This document shows, piece by piece, positions 12,051 to 21,596 of a DNA stretch of 64,000 nt (position 1 is its first letter; the number at the start of each line of letters is the position of its first letter). Made by a program: the position numbers and the translations under genes. This DNA comes from Lichenicola sp965198655 (lineage in GTDB: Bacteria > Pseudomonadota > Alphaproteobacteria > Acetobacterales > Acetobacteraceae), in assembly GCA_965198655.1 (NCBI GenBank), contig OZ240668.1, positions 2,728,001-2,792,000 of the forward strand. Reading direction: 5' to 3'. The notes below the pieces were generated by a model. That model was not told where the DNA came from. It did no database searches and saw only the letters and a list, made by a program, of their open reading frames with translations.

Positions 12051-13727
12051 TTAGCGGTTGTCCGGGACGATAGGAAGAAGCAGATGGCTATCATAGCGTC
12101 CGCCGGTATGGATGAGGTGGCGACCGGCGTTGCGGAGCACCGTATGACCGGCGGCCGATCGCGGTGGCTCGTAGTGTTGGATGTCATTCCCCTTGATCAG
12201 GACCTTCAACGTTTCTCCCGCGAAGAACAAGGTGCTTTGCGGCCAAAGCTCGATCTCGACCGGCACGACCTCTCCCGGCCTTAGCCGCAGTTCTCGCTGA
12301 TGCAGAAGAACGGGCTGCTGTGGCGTCGATCGCGACTCATCCAGCTCACGGTGTGATACCCGGAGGAAGCCGAGCGCCACCTGACCGTCGTCGTACATCG
12401 AATAGTAGGGAAAATTGACCACCTCGCCCGCCGCGTCCATCTTTTGCAGCGCGACGAACAGGTCCATGTCGTCGGAGCCTTGCGCCGAGACGTGCAGCCG
12501 CAGCTTCGAATGCCCGGTGATCTCGGTGTCCTCGGGGAAGACGTACTGGAAGCTTGCACCGATCTCGGTAGCCGTCGCGTCATAGCTCAGCTCGGACTCC
12601 TCGGGCGGCGCATTCAGGCCCATCGTACGGTTGGCAGCATCCAGATAGAAAAGACGATAGTCGGTTCGCGCGAGTGGCCACTCCTGCTCGATGCGAAACC
12701 GTCCGACATTCGCCTGCTCCCTTACCTCGAGCTCTACCGGCGGCCAGAAGTCGACCTCGTTTGAAACGTTCTTGAGAAACCGGTCAAAAAACGCGATCTG
12801 ACGCCCGACGCTTTCCGGGCGGTACATCCACATCCACTTCTTCCGGCCGTGTATCACGAGCCATTTTCGCTTGGATCCTGCCCGCTTGTAAGCCTCCAGA
12901 GTACCGCGTGTGTGAATGCCGTGATCAGCCCAGCTACTCACCACCAGGATCGGCACCTCCATCTGCTCGACGGGCGCCACCTTCGCCTCCCAGTAGTCGT
13001 CGAAGAGCGGATGGACCTCACCGGCCGTGTACCAGTCCTCTCGCCGATTGTTCGTTACGGCCACACTTCTGGCGAAGGAGTCCATGAACCTGTTGTTTGG
13101 AATGCCGGCATGGAACGCCAACTCGCGATACGGGTCCGAAAGCCCGTCATAGACGATCAAGGCGCTCAAGTGCGGAGGACGAACGGAGCCTGCGCGCCAC
13201 TGGATTATCCCGTAGTAGGATGCCCCGGCCATGGCGACCTTGCCTGTGCACCATGGCCGTGAAGCGATCCACTCGATCGTGTCGTATAGATCCTCGCCTT
13301 CCTGAGGTGTGAACACCGTGACATCACCCTCGGACATGCACACGCCGCGGGGATCGACCGCAACGTAGGCGTAACCGGCCTTGCACAAAGGCACGGGGTC
13401 CGGGCATTCGAACACCGTGTGCGGCGAGAGCGTGTTGAGATCGACATCGGCACCAGGCAGGTTCCACCAGCGCAAGTGCTTGCCGTAGGCGCTCCAGACC
13501 AGGACGGCTGGCTGCCGCTCATTGACGCTGTCAGGCCTGAAGACATCGACGTAGATGGTCGTTCCATCTCGCAGCCGCAACGCAACGTCGCGGTCGATGA
13601 CCAGACCTTCTGTGATCTCCTTACGGGGGTTGAAGCCAGGATAGCTTGGTCTCCCGGGATGAGGTGACACGAGCGGCAGGCCGGGTGACATGACCTCCTG
13701 GTCAACTCCCTTCACAACCTCGCCCAT
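12051..13727 (-). CDS. CocE/NonD-family hydrolase
   Basis: This 558-residue protein is a probable esterase/acylase of the CocE/NonD family. The alpha/beta core begins near residue 45 (RDVALRLRDGTTIYVDVFRP). The nucleophile elbow is GASYYG (Ser170), VAVDPRGVCMSEGD lies before it, and the acid/base half carries SSWADHGIHTRGTLEAY. The C-terminal jelly-roll (about residues 340-555) has SDDMDLFVALQKMD and ends in GRHLIHTGGRYDSHLLLP, both family signatures. It precedes the longer CocE-type gene by 90 bases on the same strand and follows a SnoaL-like gene. A paralogue lies at 21597-23348. The substrate is unknown; context suggests esters or amides feeding the aromatic pathway. Confidence 0.88.
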   Translation of the reverse strand: MGEVVKGVDQEVMSPGLPLVSPHPGRPSYPGFNPRKEITEGLVIDRDVALRLRDGTTIYVDVFRPDSVNERQPAVLVWSAYGKHLRWWNLPGADVDLNTLSPHTVFECPDPVPLCKAGYAYVAVDPRGVCMSEGDVTVFTPQEGEDLYDTIEWIASRPWCTGKVAMAGASYYGIIQWRAGSVRPPHLSALIVYDGLSDPYRELAFHAGIPNNRFMDSFARSVAVTNNRREDWYTAGEVHPLFDDYWEAKVAPVEQMEVPILVVSSWADHGIHTRGTLEAYKRAGSKRKWLVIHGRKKWMWMYRPESVGRQIAFFDRFLKNVSNEVDFWPPVELEVREQANVGRFRIEQEWPLARTDYRLFYLDAANRTMGLNAPPEESELSYDATATEIGASFQYVFPEDTEITGHSKLRLHVSAQGSDDMDLFVALQKMDAAGEVVNFPYYSMYDDGQVALGFLRVSHRELDESRSTPQQPVLLHQRELRLRPGEVVPVEIELWPQSTLFFAGETLKVLIKGNDIQHYEPPRSAAGHTVLRNAGRHLIHTGGRYDSHLLLPIVPDNR

Positions 13728-14051
13728 GTTCGAGCTACTCCACTTCTTTGACTAGACGATGTCGATGTGACTGAGGGGTCGCTTCACGAGCGTTTCGGTT
13801 CCGACGATCATCCAAGTCCCCATGGCCTCCGACGACCCATCGCTAGTCCCACGATCCGGATCGCAAGCACATCACGAGGATCTCGGAAGGCTGTAGGCCG
13901 CCCGGAAACTCAACAGCAGGCGACCCATGCATGATGGTAGTCGATGACACCAGCAGCGAACGGGCCGAAGCATAACAAGATGGGAAGACCCGCTGCCTTT
14001 CTACGCCTCAATCAAGTAGCGTTTCAGCCACGAGCGTCCCCAAGCACGCCA
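13728..14051. other. Intergenic stretch
   Basis: 324 bases between two minus-strand genes, without a supported frame. It may hold the promoter of the CocE-type pair, but no motif could be assigned. Confidence 0.4.
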
Positions 14052-14588
14052 CTATCCCGCAGAAGGAATACCGTCGAAGCCCGCATATCGGCGAAGGCTC
14101 GGATCGGTTCCGTCTCTCCGGCCCACCGACGCATCGGGATGATCGTCGAACCAACCCTCAAGCGGATACCGATACATCCAGTCGACCAGAAGCCGTCGTT
14201 GAGCGATCAACCACACGCCATCGCGTAACTCAAACCGATCCAGGTAGCGGGCCCACAGCTTTACGTAGCTGCCCTTCCAGTGGTGGCGTTCCGATCCCTG
14301 ATGGTCCGCGTTGAGGTAGGTCTCGACATGGGCAACCGTCGGACCATCGAACTCGATCAGGATGTTCCCGAGAAAGTGCATGGTGCGCGCGAAGCGAGGC
14401 ATCTCCGCTGTCAGAAAGTCGAAGAACCCTTCGACCGGGCCGACGTGAAGGCTCTCGGGAAACTGGATCCACGCGTCCTTGTGGAACGCGCCACGAACCA
14501 GGCTCATGTCAACGCGATCAAGACCCCGGCAATACCGCATGAGCGCATCATGGATTTGTGCCCGGGCGCTCAGCTCTTCAAAAGTCAT
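14052..14588 (-). CDS. SnoaL-like / NTF2-fold protein
   Basis: A 178-residue protein with the SnoaL-like arrangement: an N-terminal helix with IHDALMRYCRGLDRVD, then LVRGAFHKDAWIQFP, and a C-terminal sheet with YLDRFELRDGVWLIAQRRLLVDW. R-Y-C-R-G-x-D-R-x-D is the typical start of NTF2-fold proteins found with ring-hydroxylating and sterol/aromatic pathways. ATG 14588 is chosen for GAGGAGG five bases upstream. It lies between the porin and CocE genes on the same strand and probably belongs to the same catabolic group. The exact reaction is unknown (dehydratase, isomerase and cyclase members exist). Confidence 0.78.
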   Translation of the reverse strand: MTFEELSARAQIHDALMRYCRGLDRVDMSLVRGAFHKDAWIQFPESLHVGPVEGFFDFLTAEMPRFARTMHFLGNILIEFDGPTVAHVETYLNADHQGSERHHWKGSYVKLWARYLDRFELRDGVWLIAQRRLLVDWMYRYPLEGWFDDHPDASVGRRDGTDPSLRRYAGFDGIPSAG

Positions 14589-14800
14589 AACGCCTCCTCG
14601 ATCCAATAGATTTTCCGGATATCATTAAGTCACTTGGTCTAAACCGTCAAGGCAGCGCGGTAACGGTTACTTCACCTTACCAACCTGGAAAGTCATGCCC
14701 TGGAACATGACTACCTGCGCGCCAGCCAACTCAACGCGACATCCTGCCCGACGACCGCTTCGAGCACGGTCGCCGTGACAGGCAGATGGCTTAATCTCCT

Positions 14801-16534
14801 TCAAAGCCAGATGAAAAGGTTAGCCAGAACGTTGAAGTCGCTGCCGGTGTGCTGGTCATAGGTGATGATCGTCGGATGATCGACGAACGACACGCCGAGA
14901 TTGAGGCTGACACCTGCGCTTACATGCGCGCTGTAGGCGATAGTCGCGGTATCCGCGGTGTTGTGGGCGAGCAGGCCGAAGCTGCGCGACGTGCGAACCG
15001 CATAGCCGCTGAACACGTTCTTGTTCCAGACCACGCTGACCACGTCGAACGGGCGATGAGGAACAACCCCGAAGCCATAAAGGCGTGCCTCGTAGTACTG
15101 GGTGAACACGTTGACGTTCGGAGGCCCATACATCACCGAGAAGCCGGCATAGATGCCGCCAATGGCGGAACCGGGAGCAGCATAGGGGGCGGGCTGTATG
15201 AGCTGACGATCGGCAAGGAAGTAGAGCCCGTAATTCGTACCTTTCCGAGGGGATACCAGATCAGGATACTCCGTGGTGGTGTAGTTGGCCGCGGCGCGAA
15301 TCCAGGTCCCGAGGTGACCCGGCGACGCAAACACCCGGTATCCGGTCTCGTCGATCAGGAACGCTCCTGCGCCCGGCACCTCGAACCGTACCTCGGATGG
15401 GTTCTCCAGACGTTCAGCCTCGATTCCGAGGGGGTCGAGTCCGCGCTGAACGCCGACCTTGGTGTAGAAGTGATCCGGCAAGTTCAGCTTGACGTCGACT
15501 CCGGGCGTGGAGAACGTAGGAACGTTCTCTCCGTTCTCGGGGCCGATGGCTGCGCTGACGCCGAACACGCCGGCGGCAAGGTTGCCGCCGACCTGGGTGC
15601 CCAGGAACTCCGTGACGTTCGAGATGTAGCCGGCCTTGACCTCCAACAACCTGTTGAACATCGTCTGGTAGTACGTCGCCTCGGCAACGCCGATCCCGTT
15701 CGGACCGCCCGGCTGCCAATTGGTCCCTGTGATGTCGCCGGCGACGGTGATCTGGCCGTCGGGAATGCCGAAGCGCTGGAGATCATAGTTGATGAAAAGG
15801 GCGGCGATGTCGGTGTAGCTCGGGAGCTGACCGTTATAAAGCTGCAGGTCCCTGCTGTGCGGGCCGAACTGGTTTCCCGCCGGAAGTCCATGCCGGAGCA
15901 GGTTGTCCTGGAAGGTGGCCTCCGCAAAGCCGATGTAACTGATGCCGTTCTCGGCCAGCGCGTCGCGCAATCCGAACAGCCCCTGATCCACCGTGTTGGC
16001 GGCACCGGGGATCGGAACGATCCACCCCCTCAGCTTCAGCTTGTCGTCCATGGCAAACGGGTTCTGCGCCTGGGTCGGCGGCGGCGGGTTGGTGTAGGTC
16101 GAGATCGCGCCACCTCCGCTGCCTGAGCCTGCAACGGGCGGTGACGCTTGCAGAGGTCCAGTCTGCGCGCTCGGTGAAACTCCGGCACCCGATTGCGTGG
16201 CCTGCGCCATGAGGGTGCCGGAACCGCTGGCGTTCGAGCCCGTCGACGGGTCGCTATAGGTCGGGGTACCTCCGCCGCTGCTGCCTGAGCCCGTGATCGG
16301 GGACAACGCTTGTTGCGGTGCAGCCTGCGCGCCTGGCGGCATCGTCGAGGTCGGGACCCCAGCCTGTGCGAGGAGATTATTGGAGCCGTTCCCACCAGGG
16401 TCGGCCGCAAACACTGGGCCTGCCAGTCCGCCGGTTGCCAGCAGGGCGACAGCGAACAAGGTCCGGGACGGTTTCGCATGCGGATTGACTGGCTCGCATT
16501 TCGGAGCGGAGCCCTTTACTATGTTCCTCACCAT
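14801..16534 (-). CDS. Outer-membrane porin, probably OprB-type carbohydrate/aromatic porin
   Basis: This 577-residue exported protein has a long signal peptide (KPSRTLFAVALLATGGLAG ... VFA, cut before ADPGG). An Ala/Gly/Ser/Thr/Pro-rich linker follows (about residues 45-155), with two similar blocks containing SPITGSGSSGGG and PPVAGSGSGGG. The C-terminal region is a beta-barrel with alternating aromatic strands, ending in the terminal hydrophobic strand FNVLANLFIWL. Strand patterns such as YNGQLPSYTDIAALFINYDL resemble OprB-like porins. ATG 16534 has GGAGG just two bases upstream, so the GTG one codon later is an alternative. It probably admits the substrate of the adjacent ring-degradation genes. 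Confidence 0.65.
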   Translation of the reverse strand: MVRNIVKGSAPKCEPVNPHAKPSRTLFAVALLATGGLAGPVFAADPGGNGSNNLLAQAGVPTSTMPPGAQAAPQQALSPITGSGSSGGGTPTYSDPSTGSNASGSGTLMAQATQSGAGVSPSAQTGPLQASPPVAGSGSGGGAISTYTNPPPPTQAQNPFAMDDKLKLRGWIVPIPGAANTVDQGLFGLRDALAENGISYIGFAEATFQDNLLRHGLPAGNQFGPHSRDLQLYNGQLPSYTDIAALFINYDLQRFGIPDGQITVAGDITGTNWQPGGPNGIGVAEATYYQTMFNRLLEVKAGYISNVTEFLGTQVGGNLAAGVFGVSAAIGPENGENVPTFSTPGVDVKLNLPDHFYTKVGVQRGLDPLGIEAERLENPSEVRFEVPGAGAFLIDETGYRVFASPGHLGTWIRAAANYTTTEYPDLVSPRKGTNYGLYFLADRQLIQPAPYAAPGSAIGGIYAGFSVMYGPPNVNVFTQYYEARLYGFGVVPHRPFDVVSVVWNKNVFSGYAVRTSRSFGLLAHNTADTATIAYSAHVSAGVSLNLGVSFVDHPTIITYDQHTGSDFNVLANLFIWL

Positions 16535-16649
16535 TTCCTCCAAGCTATTATTTTTGTGTCGGTCTTCACTGGGTGTGTGTCTTGGTCGCGTCGCTTTGCG
16601 CCTGCCTCCCGAGGTCGCGTCCAAATGGAATTCGCTGCGTCGCGGCCGC

Positions 16650-17462
16650 CTAGGCGACGGCATCCCTGATTGGGTTCGACAGCGTCCCGATGCTGCCGAT
16701 CGTGACGTCGCAGATGTCGCCGGGCTTGAGCCACAGCGGCGGCTTCCTGGCATAGCCGACCCCGGCCGGCGTCCCGGTGGCGATGACGTCGCCGGGCTCA
16801 AGCGTCATGACCTCCGACAGGATCTCGATCAGCGTCGCGACGTCGAAGATCATGTCGGACGTGTTCCCGTCCTGCATGACGACGCCGTTCACGCGCGACG
16901 TGACGCTCAACCCGCGCGCGCCCTCGGGCAGCTCGTCGGCGGTGACCAGCTCCGGGCCGAAGCCGCCGGTCTGGTCGAAGTTCTTGCCGATCGTCCACTG
17001 GCTCGACTTGCGCTGGTAGTCGCGCAGCGAGCCGTCGTTGAAGCAGGCATAGCCGGCCACGTGGTCCAGCGCCGTCCCGGCCGACACCCTGGTCGCCGGC
17101 CGTCCGATGACCACCGCGAGTTCGGCCTCGAAGTCGAGCTTGTCCGATGCCGGCGGCCGCAGGATCGGCTGGCCGTGGGCGACCAGCGACGTCGTGGTGC
17201 GCATGAACACCGCCGGGTAGTCCGGGATCGGGTTGCCTCCCTCCTTGGCGTGGTCCCGGTAGTTCAACCCGATGCAGATGACCTTGCCCGGGTTCGGGAT
17301 CACCGGGAGCAGATGCAGGCCGGCCATCGGCACCGTGGGACCGGTCGGCTGCCTCGTCATGACGTCCTGCAGCGTTCCGACGCCGGAGAAGGTCCTGACG
17401 ACCTCGCCGTCGAGGATGCCGTGCCGCGGCTGGCCGTCCTGCAGGAAGCTGATGATCCTCAA
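16650..17462 (-). CDS. Fumarylacetoacetate-hydrolase-family enzyme
   Basis: A 270-residue cytoplasmic FAH-family enzyme that hydrolyses, decarboxylates or hydrates a ring-cleavage diketone. The N-terminal part reads RIISFLQDGQPRHGILDG. The metal-binding core has GLNYRDHAKEGG, DFEAELAVVIG with two glutamates (about 112 and 114), NDGSLRDYQ with the metal aspartate, and the C-terminal DVIATGTPAGVGY. I favour a TTG start at 17462, which gives the usual LRIISF start and has GGAG seven bases upstream; a GTG at 17498 overlapping the dioxygenase stop is the alternative. It follows the extradiol dioxygenase on the same strand, which fits processing of the ring-fission product. Confidence 0.85.
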   Translation of the reverse strand: MRIISFLQDGQPRHGILDGEVVRTFSGVGTLQDVMTRQPTGPTVPMAGLHLLPVIPNPGKVICIGLNYRDHAKEGGNPIPDYPAVFMRTTTSLVAHGQPILRPPASDKLDFEAELAVVIGRPATRVSAGTALDHVAGYACFNDGSLRDYQRKSSQWTIGKNFDQTGGFGPELVTADELPEGARGLSVTSRVNGVVMQDGNTSDMIFDVATLIEILSEVMTLEPGDVIATGTPAGVGYARKPPLWLKPGDICDVTIGSIGTLSNPIRDAVA

Positions 17463-17491
17463 AGCCGGTCTCCGTTGATCTTGGTTGCCGC

Positions 17492-18424
17492 TCAGCACGT
17501 GCCGAACGCGCTGGCCTCGTCGAACCAGCGCTGCGGCGGGGTCTGCCAGCCGCCGATCCGGAAGTCCGGCGCCTGCCAGCGCAGCGGCTCGTCCTCGATG
17601 TCGATGGTCTGGTAGTGGCTCGGGAACAGCTCGACGCGATGGCCGTCCGGATCGCGCAGGTAGAGGAAGCGCGCCAATCCTGGGCTGAAATGGCGCGCGG
17701 GGCCGAACTCCACCTGATCGCCGAACCCGGCGCGGACGAACAGGTCCGCCGCCGTCATGAGGTTCTGCGTTTCCGGCACCGTATAGGCCACGTGATGCAG
17801 GCGCGGACCGGGCCCCTTGGCGAACACCACGTCGTGCGGGTTGCCCTTGCGCTGCAGGAACACCATCGCCGGGTTCTCGGCGTCGTCGACGACGTACTCG
17901 GACAGCCGGAAGCCGATCGAGGTGTAGAAGTCGAGGCAGGGCTGTACCTCCGGCGTGACCACCTGGACGTGGTCCAGCCTTTGGGCGCAGGCGCCCTTGT
18001 AGGCCTCGAGATGGTGGAACAGGCGCGGCCTGGTCTCCATGACGGCGCAGAGCTCGAGCGGCGTGCCGGCCGGATCGACCGTGTGCAGGGTCCGCCCCTG
18101 GTGGGGAACCTCCACCCAGGCGGTGGGATGTCCCGCCTCGGCGAAGAAGGCCCGCGCCAGCTCGAGATCCTCCCCGGTCAGGACCCGGAAGCCGACCCGC
18201 TCCGTGACCGGATCGCCCTTCTTGAGGACCAGGCTGTGGTGGCAGCCCTCCTCCAGCCCGCGCAGCCAGATCGTGCCCCCCTCCTCGTCGCTGACCACGA
18301 GGCCGACCAGGTCGACGTAGAAGGCCCGCGAGGCCGCCAGGTCGCGCACGCGATGAACGACGTGACTGGCCCGGGTGAGGTTGAACGGCGGCCTGTAGAC
18401 CGGAGCTGGTAAATGGATCGCCAT
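17492..18424 (-). CDS. Extradiol (catechol 2,3-dioxygenase-like) ring-cleavage dioxygenase
   Basis: This 310-residue protein has two vicinal-oxygen-chelate domains. The C-terminal domain carries the expected 2-His-1-carboxylate Fe(II) set: His152 in RLDHVQV, His211 in RLHHVAYTV and Glu265 in GHRVELF. It should open a catechol ring next to the hydroxyls (meta cleavage). The upstream FAD hydroxylase could make that catechol and the downstream FAH-family enzyme could act on the product. All three are on the same strand, so a short aromatic pathway is likely. Sequence alone does not give the ring substituent. Confidence 0.88.
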   Translation of the reverse strand: MAIHLPAPVYRPPFNLTRASHVVHRVRDLAASRAFYVDLVGLVVSDEEGGTIWLRGLEEGCHHSLVLKKGDPVTERVGFRVLTGEDLELARAFFAEAGHPTAWVEVPHQGRTLHTVDPAGTPLELCAVMETRPRLFHHLEAYKGACAQRLDHVQVVTPEVQPCLDFYTSIGFRLSEYVVDDAENPAMVFLQRKGNPHDVVFAKGPGPRLHHVAYTVPETQNLMTAADLFVRAGFGDQVEFGPARHFSPGLARFLYLRDPDGHRVELFPSHYQTIDIEDEPLRWQAPDFRIGGWQTPPQRWFDEASAFGTC

Positions 18425-18651
18425 CAGCGCACCTCTCGACGATTTGGGTTCAGGACGGAATAAAGAGGTGGCCGTTATGTGTCTGCAGCAGGACCGTCCG
18501 CGCCTTGCTCACAGCCTGTCGAGACAGCTCGCCCATGACGATCGTCGTCGTGGATTGCGTCACGCCGCACCGCCGGCTTCCGGACAAGGATGCAGACGCC
18601 GCCATCGGCGTACGCGTTATCATGCTTGCGAGCCTGGACATGGGTTCTCAC

Positions 18652-18945
18652 TCATCCGACGATCTGCATCGACTGGCGATGTGACTGGATGGGCTCGACC
18701 CTGTTGGCGACCACATCCTTATGCAGGGGATGCGCCTGGTAGGTGTGCCAGGCCTCCTCGTCCTCGAACGTGGCCACCAGGAGATAATCCGGATTGCTCG
18801 AACGCAAGCGAAGATCGGGGCCGGCTTGTATCGAGATCAGACCCGGGATCGACCCGCGCATCGCGTGGATGGCCACGGTCAGCTCCTGCACCTGTTGCGA
18901 CGTCACGCCGGCCTTCCAGGTGAACATGACGACGTGGAGGATCAT
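18652..18945 (-). CDS. Dabb (stress-responsive A/B barrel) domain protein
   Basis: A 97-residue ferredoxin-like barrel protein of the Dabb type: ILHVVMFTWKAGVT at the start, then IPGLISIQAGPDL and DYLLVATFEDEEAWHTYQAH, with the conserved HP-x-H near the end (AHPLHKDVV). Such dimeric proteins occur as small accessory enzymes or binding proteins in aromatic and polyketide pathways. Its ATG overlaps the stop of the FAD hydroxylase (ATGA, four bases), so the two are translationally coupled. Specific function unknown. Confidence 0.8.
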   Translation of the reverse strand: MILHVVMFTWKAGVTSQQVQELTVAIHAMRGSIPGLISIQAGPDLRLRSSNPDYLLVATFEDEEAWHTYQAHPLHKDVVANRVEPIQSHRQSMQIVG

Positions 18946-20621
18946 GCCGCGACCTCCTCGAACAGCGCCGTCCGGAGCAGCGACCGCAACGTATGGGGAA
19001 GGGCATCGGCCTCCGAAGCCGCGACGATGGCGGCAACGTGACCGTCCGGACGAACCAGGATCGCCTCCCCACCGGCCAGGTTCACGAACCGGCGCAGGGA
19101 ACCTCGCGGATCGTCGAAATCCACGCCCTCCACGACCACCTCGACCGATGTGCCCAACGACAATCCGACGTCGTGCAGCCCGTCCGCCTGGTTTCTTCCG
19201 ACCAGCACGGTGAAGCGCCGGTCGTCGAGCAGGTCCAGCAGTGGGACCACCGTCCCGTTCCGTTCCAGCCAGGCGTGCGGCATGCGGCCGCCGACGAGAA
19301 GCCTTGGCTTGAAGTCGGACACGTCCGGATAGTCGTAACCTTCCGGACTGTAAACGAAACCGAGTTGCAGGGCGAGGCTGTCGAAATGCTCGCGCTGGTT
19401 GGCGACCTGCCGCTGGATGTCGGCTTGGGCCACAGGATCGCGAAGCCGCCGCAGCAGCGCGCCGGCATCGTCCGCGCCATCCGACTTGAGCGCCATCTGC
19501 AGTTTCAGGATCCGCTGGGCGTTCTTGTAGCTTTGCGCCGAGTTTGTGACCGCAACCGCGTGCCGCTCGACATGATAGCTGTCGAGCAGCCGGTCGGACC
19601 CCCGCCCCTGCTCCACGGCCGCGATCTTCCAGGCAAGGTTGTGCGCATCCTGCAGACCGGTGTTCAGGCCCAATCCTCCCGTGGGCGGGAAGCGATGCGC
19701 CGCATCGCCAACCAGGAACACCCGCCCGACGCGATACCGATCCGCAACCTGCGACATCAGCGCCCAAGGCAGCACGTGCTTGATCTCGATCTCGTGGTCG
19801 CCGCCGCCGATCGCGTGACGCAGGATCTGCGTGCATAGCTCCGGCGTGAAGCTTTCCCGCGACGTCACCGCCGGATCGTAGGGATAGAGCATGCACCAGC
19901 GACTCTCGATGTCGTAGGCGATCAGGACGCCGGTATGGGGCGGTTGCATGATCCAGTAGAGGATGCCCGGCCGCTCGCCCACGACGTCGCGCAGGTTTGC
20001 AGCGAAGTGGATGGTGATGAACCCCTGCGATGCGCTGTCGCCGACCATCTCGACGCCGAGCGCGCGTCGAACGACGCTGCCCGCCCCGTCAGCCCCGATC
20101 ACGTAGCGCGTGGCCACCGAGATCCGCTCGCGCGTCTCCACGTCCTCGATCTGCGACGTCACCATGTCGTCGGTCTGCTCGCAGCCAACCCATTCGAGCC
20201 CGCGTCGCAGCTCGATCAGGGGAGAACGCGCCAGCTCCTCGAGGAGGATGTCCTCGAACAAGGGTTGTGCGAGGTTGATCAGGGGCGTCGGGGTCACCTC
20301 CCGCACCTGCTCGTCCTGCCGCTCGTAGGGCATCACCCCGATTTCCTCGCCGGCCAGGGTCGTAACGAAACGGACCCAGCCGCCATCCTCCACTGGAGTA
20401 CCGCGCCGCTTCATCTCCTTCAGGTCGAGGCCGATCGAACGGCAGATCTCCAGGGAACGCGGGTTGAGCGCATGCGCTTTCGGCGCGCCATGTCGGGTCT
20501 TGAAACGATCGATGACCGTCGAACGCAGGCCTTGTCTGGCAAGGATGATCGCAGCCATCAGGCCGACCGGACCGGCGCCGACGATGAGCGCAGTCGGGCT
20601 ACTGTCGACGTCTTCTCGCAT
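18942..20621 (-). CDS. FAD-dependent aromatic hydroxylase (MhpA/PheA-type)
   Basis: A 559-residue class A flavoprotein monooxygenase that would add a hydroxyl to a phenolic ring using NAD(P)H and O2. It has the dinucleotide motif VGAGPVGLMAA near the N-terminus, the DG motif VIGADGAGSVVRRALG (about residue 165), the FAD ribityl motif GDAAHRFPPTGGLGLNTGLQD (about residue 290) and a C-terminal thioredoxin-like domain typical of the PHBH/MhpA branch. ATG 20621 starts MREDVDSSPTALIVG; a TTG 22 codons earlier lacks support. It is the first gene of the minus-strand ring-degradation group and overlaps the Dabb gene by four bases. Confidence 0.87.
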   Translation of the reverse strand: MREDVDSSPTALIVGAGPVGLMAAIILARQGLRSTVIDRFKTRHGAPKAHALNPRSLEICRSIGLDLKEMKRRGTPVEDGGWVRFVTTLAGEEIGVMPYERQDEQVREVTPTPLINLAQPLFEDILLEELARSPLIELRRGLEWVGCEQTDDMVTSQIEDVETRERISVATRYVIGADGAGSVVRRALGVEMVGDSASQGFITIHFAANLRDVVGERPGILYWIMQPPHTGVLIAYDIESRWCMLYPYDPAVTSRESFTPELCTQILRHAIGGGDHEIEIKHVLPWALMSQVADRYRVGRVFLVGDAAHRFPPTGGLGLNTGLQDAHNLAWKIAAVEQGRGSDRLLDSYHVERHAVAVTNSAQSYKNAQRILKLQMALKSDGADDAGALLRRLRDPVAQADIQRQVANQREHFDSLALQLGFVYSPEGYDYPDVSDFKPRLLVGGRMPHAWLERNGTVVPLLDLLDDRRFTVLVGRNQADGLHDVGLSLGTSVEVVVEGVDFDDPRGSLRRFVNLAGGEAILVRPDGHVAAIVAASEADALPHTLRSLLRTALFEEVAA

Positions 20622-21596
20622 TGTTTTATCCGTTCGAACCGGACTCCCCGCGGGCTGAGAGGTATCCCAATGTGAGAGGTGCGTCAACTCGAAGCTGGCG
20701 GTTTGATCAAGATAAGTAGGCTGGACTCTTGTCGTCTTCGCGCGAAGTTCTCGTAGTAATGGCTCGTCGGACCGGCCGCAATGCTAGCGGCCGATCCAGT
20801 ATCTTGATCGACGAGACTAGTAGACGGTAAAGGTCTTGGTCGAGACCCCATTCTATAGAGTCGCGAGAGTCGCGCAGTACCGCCTAACTGTCTTGGTGAC
20901 CTTGCGGCGCCGCCCTACCACGACGCGATCATGACTGGAACCCACAAACCCGGTTTTACGACGGTGTCTCTCAACATCTGCCCGAGTTTCCGTGTGCCAA
21001 GGCGGTTTGCTTGTAATCGTTCGATGGGTCGGTCCTATAGGCTCTTGCCCGTCGTCATTCAGGCACAACTGAGCCCAGGCTTCACCGCGGATAGTTTCTT
21101 TTTGCCCTTCTGACTCTTGTTTCCCGCCTCGGACGGCTGTCGGAGCTTCCTGTTTCCGTTGCAGTGGCTGCTTGATGCATCATCGTTGACTTGATGCCGA
21201 GCCGTCGCTATGAGACCAAGTGTCTTCCACTGATGCGGAGATGCGTGCGGAAGATCGTGAGCCACAGTCCGGCGCAGAGGATGTCAGAGGTGACCTCCGG
21301 AACCTCCATTACGCGTGAGATTGGACTGGAGCGCCATTGTGAGCCTGGTGTCCTGCCTAGTCTGCTCACAGCGACCGTAAAAAGACTGTGGACGTCCATC
21401 TTCCCGCGTGCTGGCTTGCAGCCGTAGTGATGGTGAAGCGGCCAAACGCGGAACAGTGAGGTGGAACGTCCGTCCTCGATCGACGGCTCGCCACCTCGTC
21501 AACCTCCGTCGGGTCAATGAAGGAAATCTGGCACGCACGTGAAGCGCTTCGCGAATAAACAAGCGTCAGTGCTTAAAAATCCTGGGAGGATTTGAA
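20622..21596. other. Long gene-poor divergent intergenic region
   Basis: 975 bases between the divergently transcribed FAD hydroxylase (minus) and CocE-type gene (plus). Frames are short and without recognisable motifs, and composition is less GC-rich than the neighbours. It must contain the promoters of both units, but I cannot assign -35/-10 boxes or a GntR-type operator with confidence. Confidence 0.45.

Noticed and set aside
16535..16801. 89-codon N-terminal extension of the porin frame
   Set aside because: It overlaps the FAH-family gene, is Arg/Ser/Pro-rich, and would bury the signal peptide.
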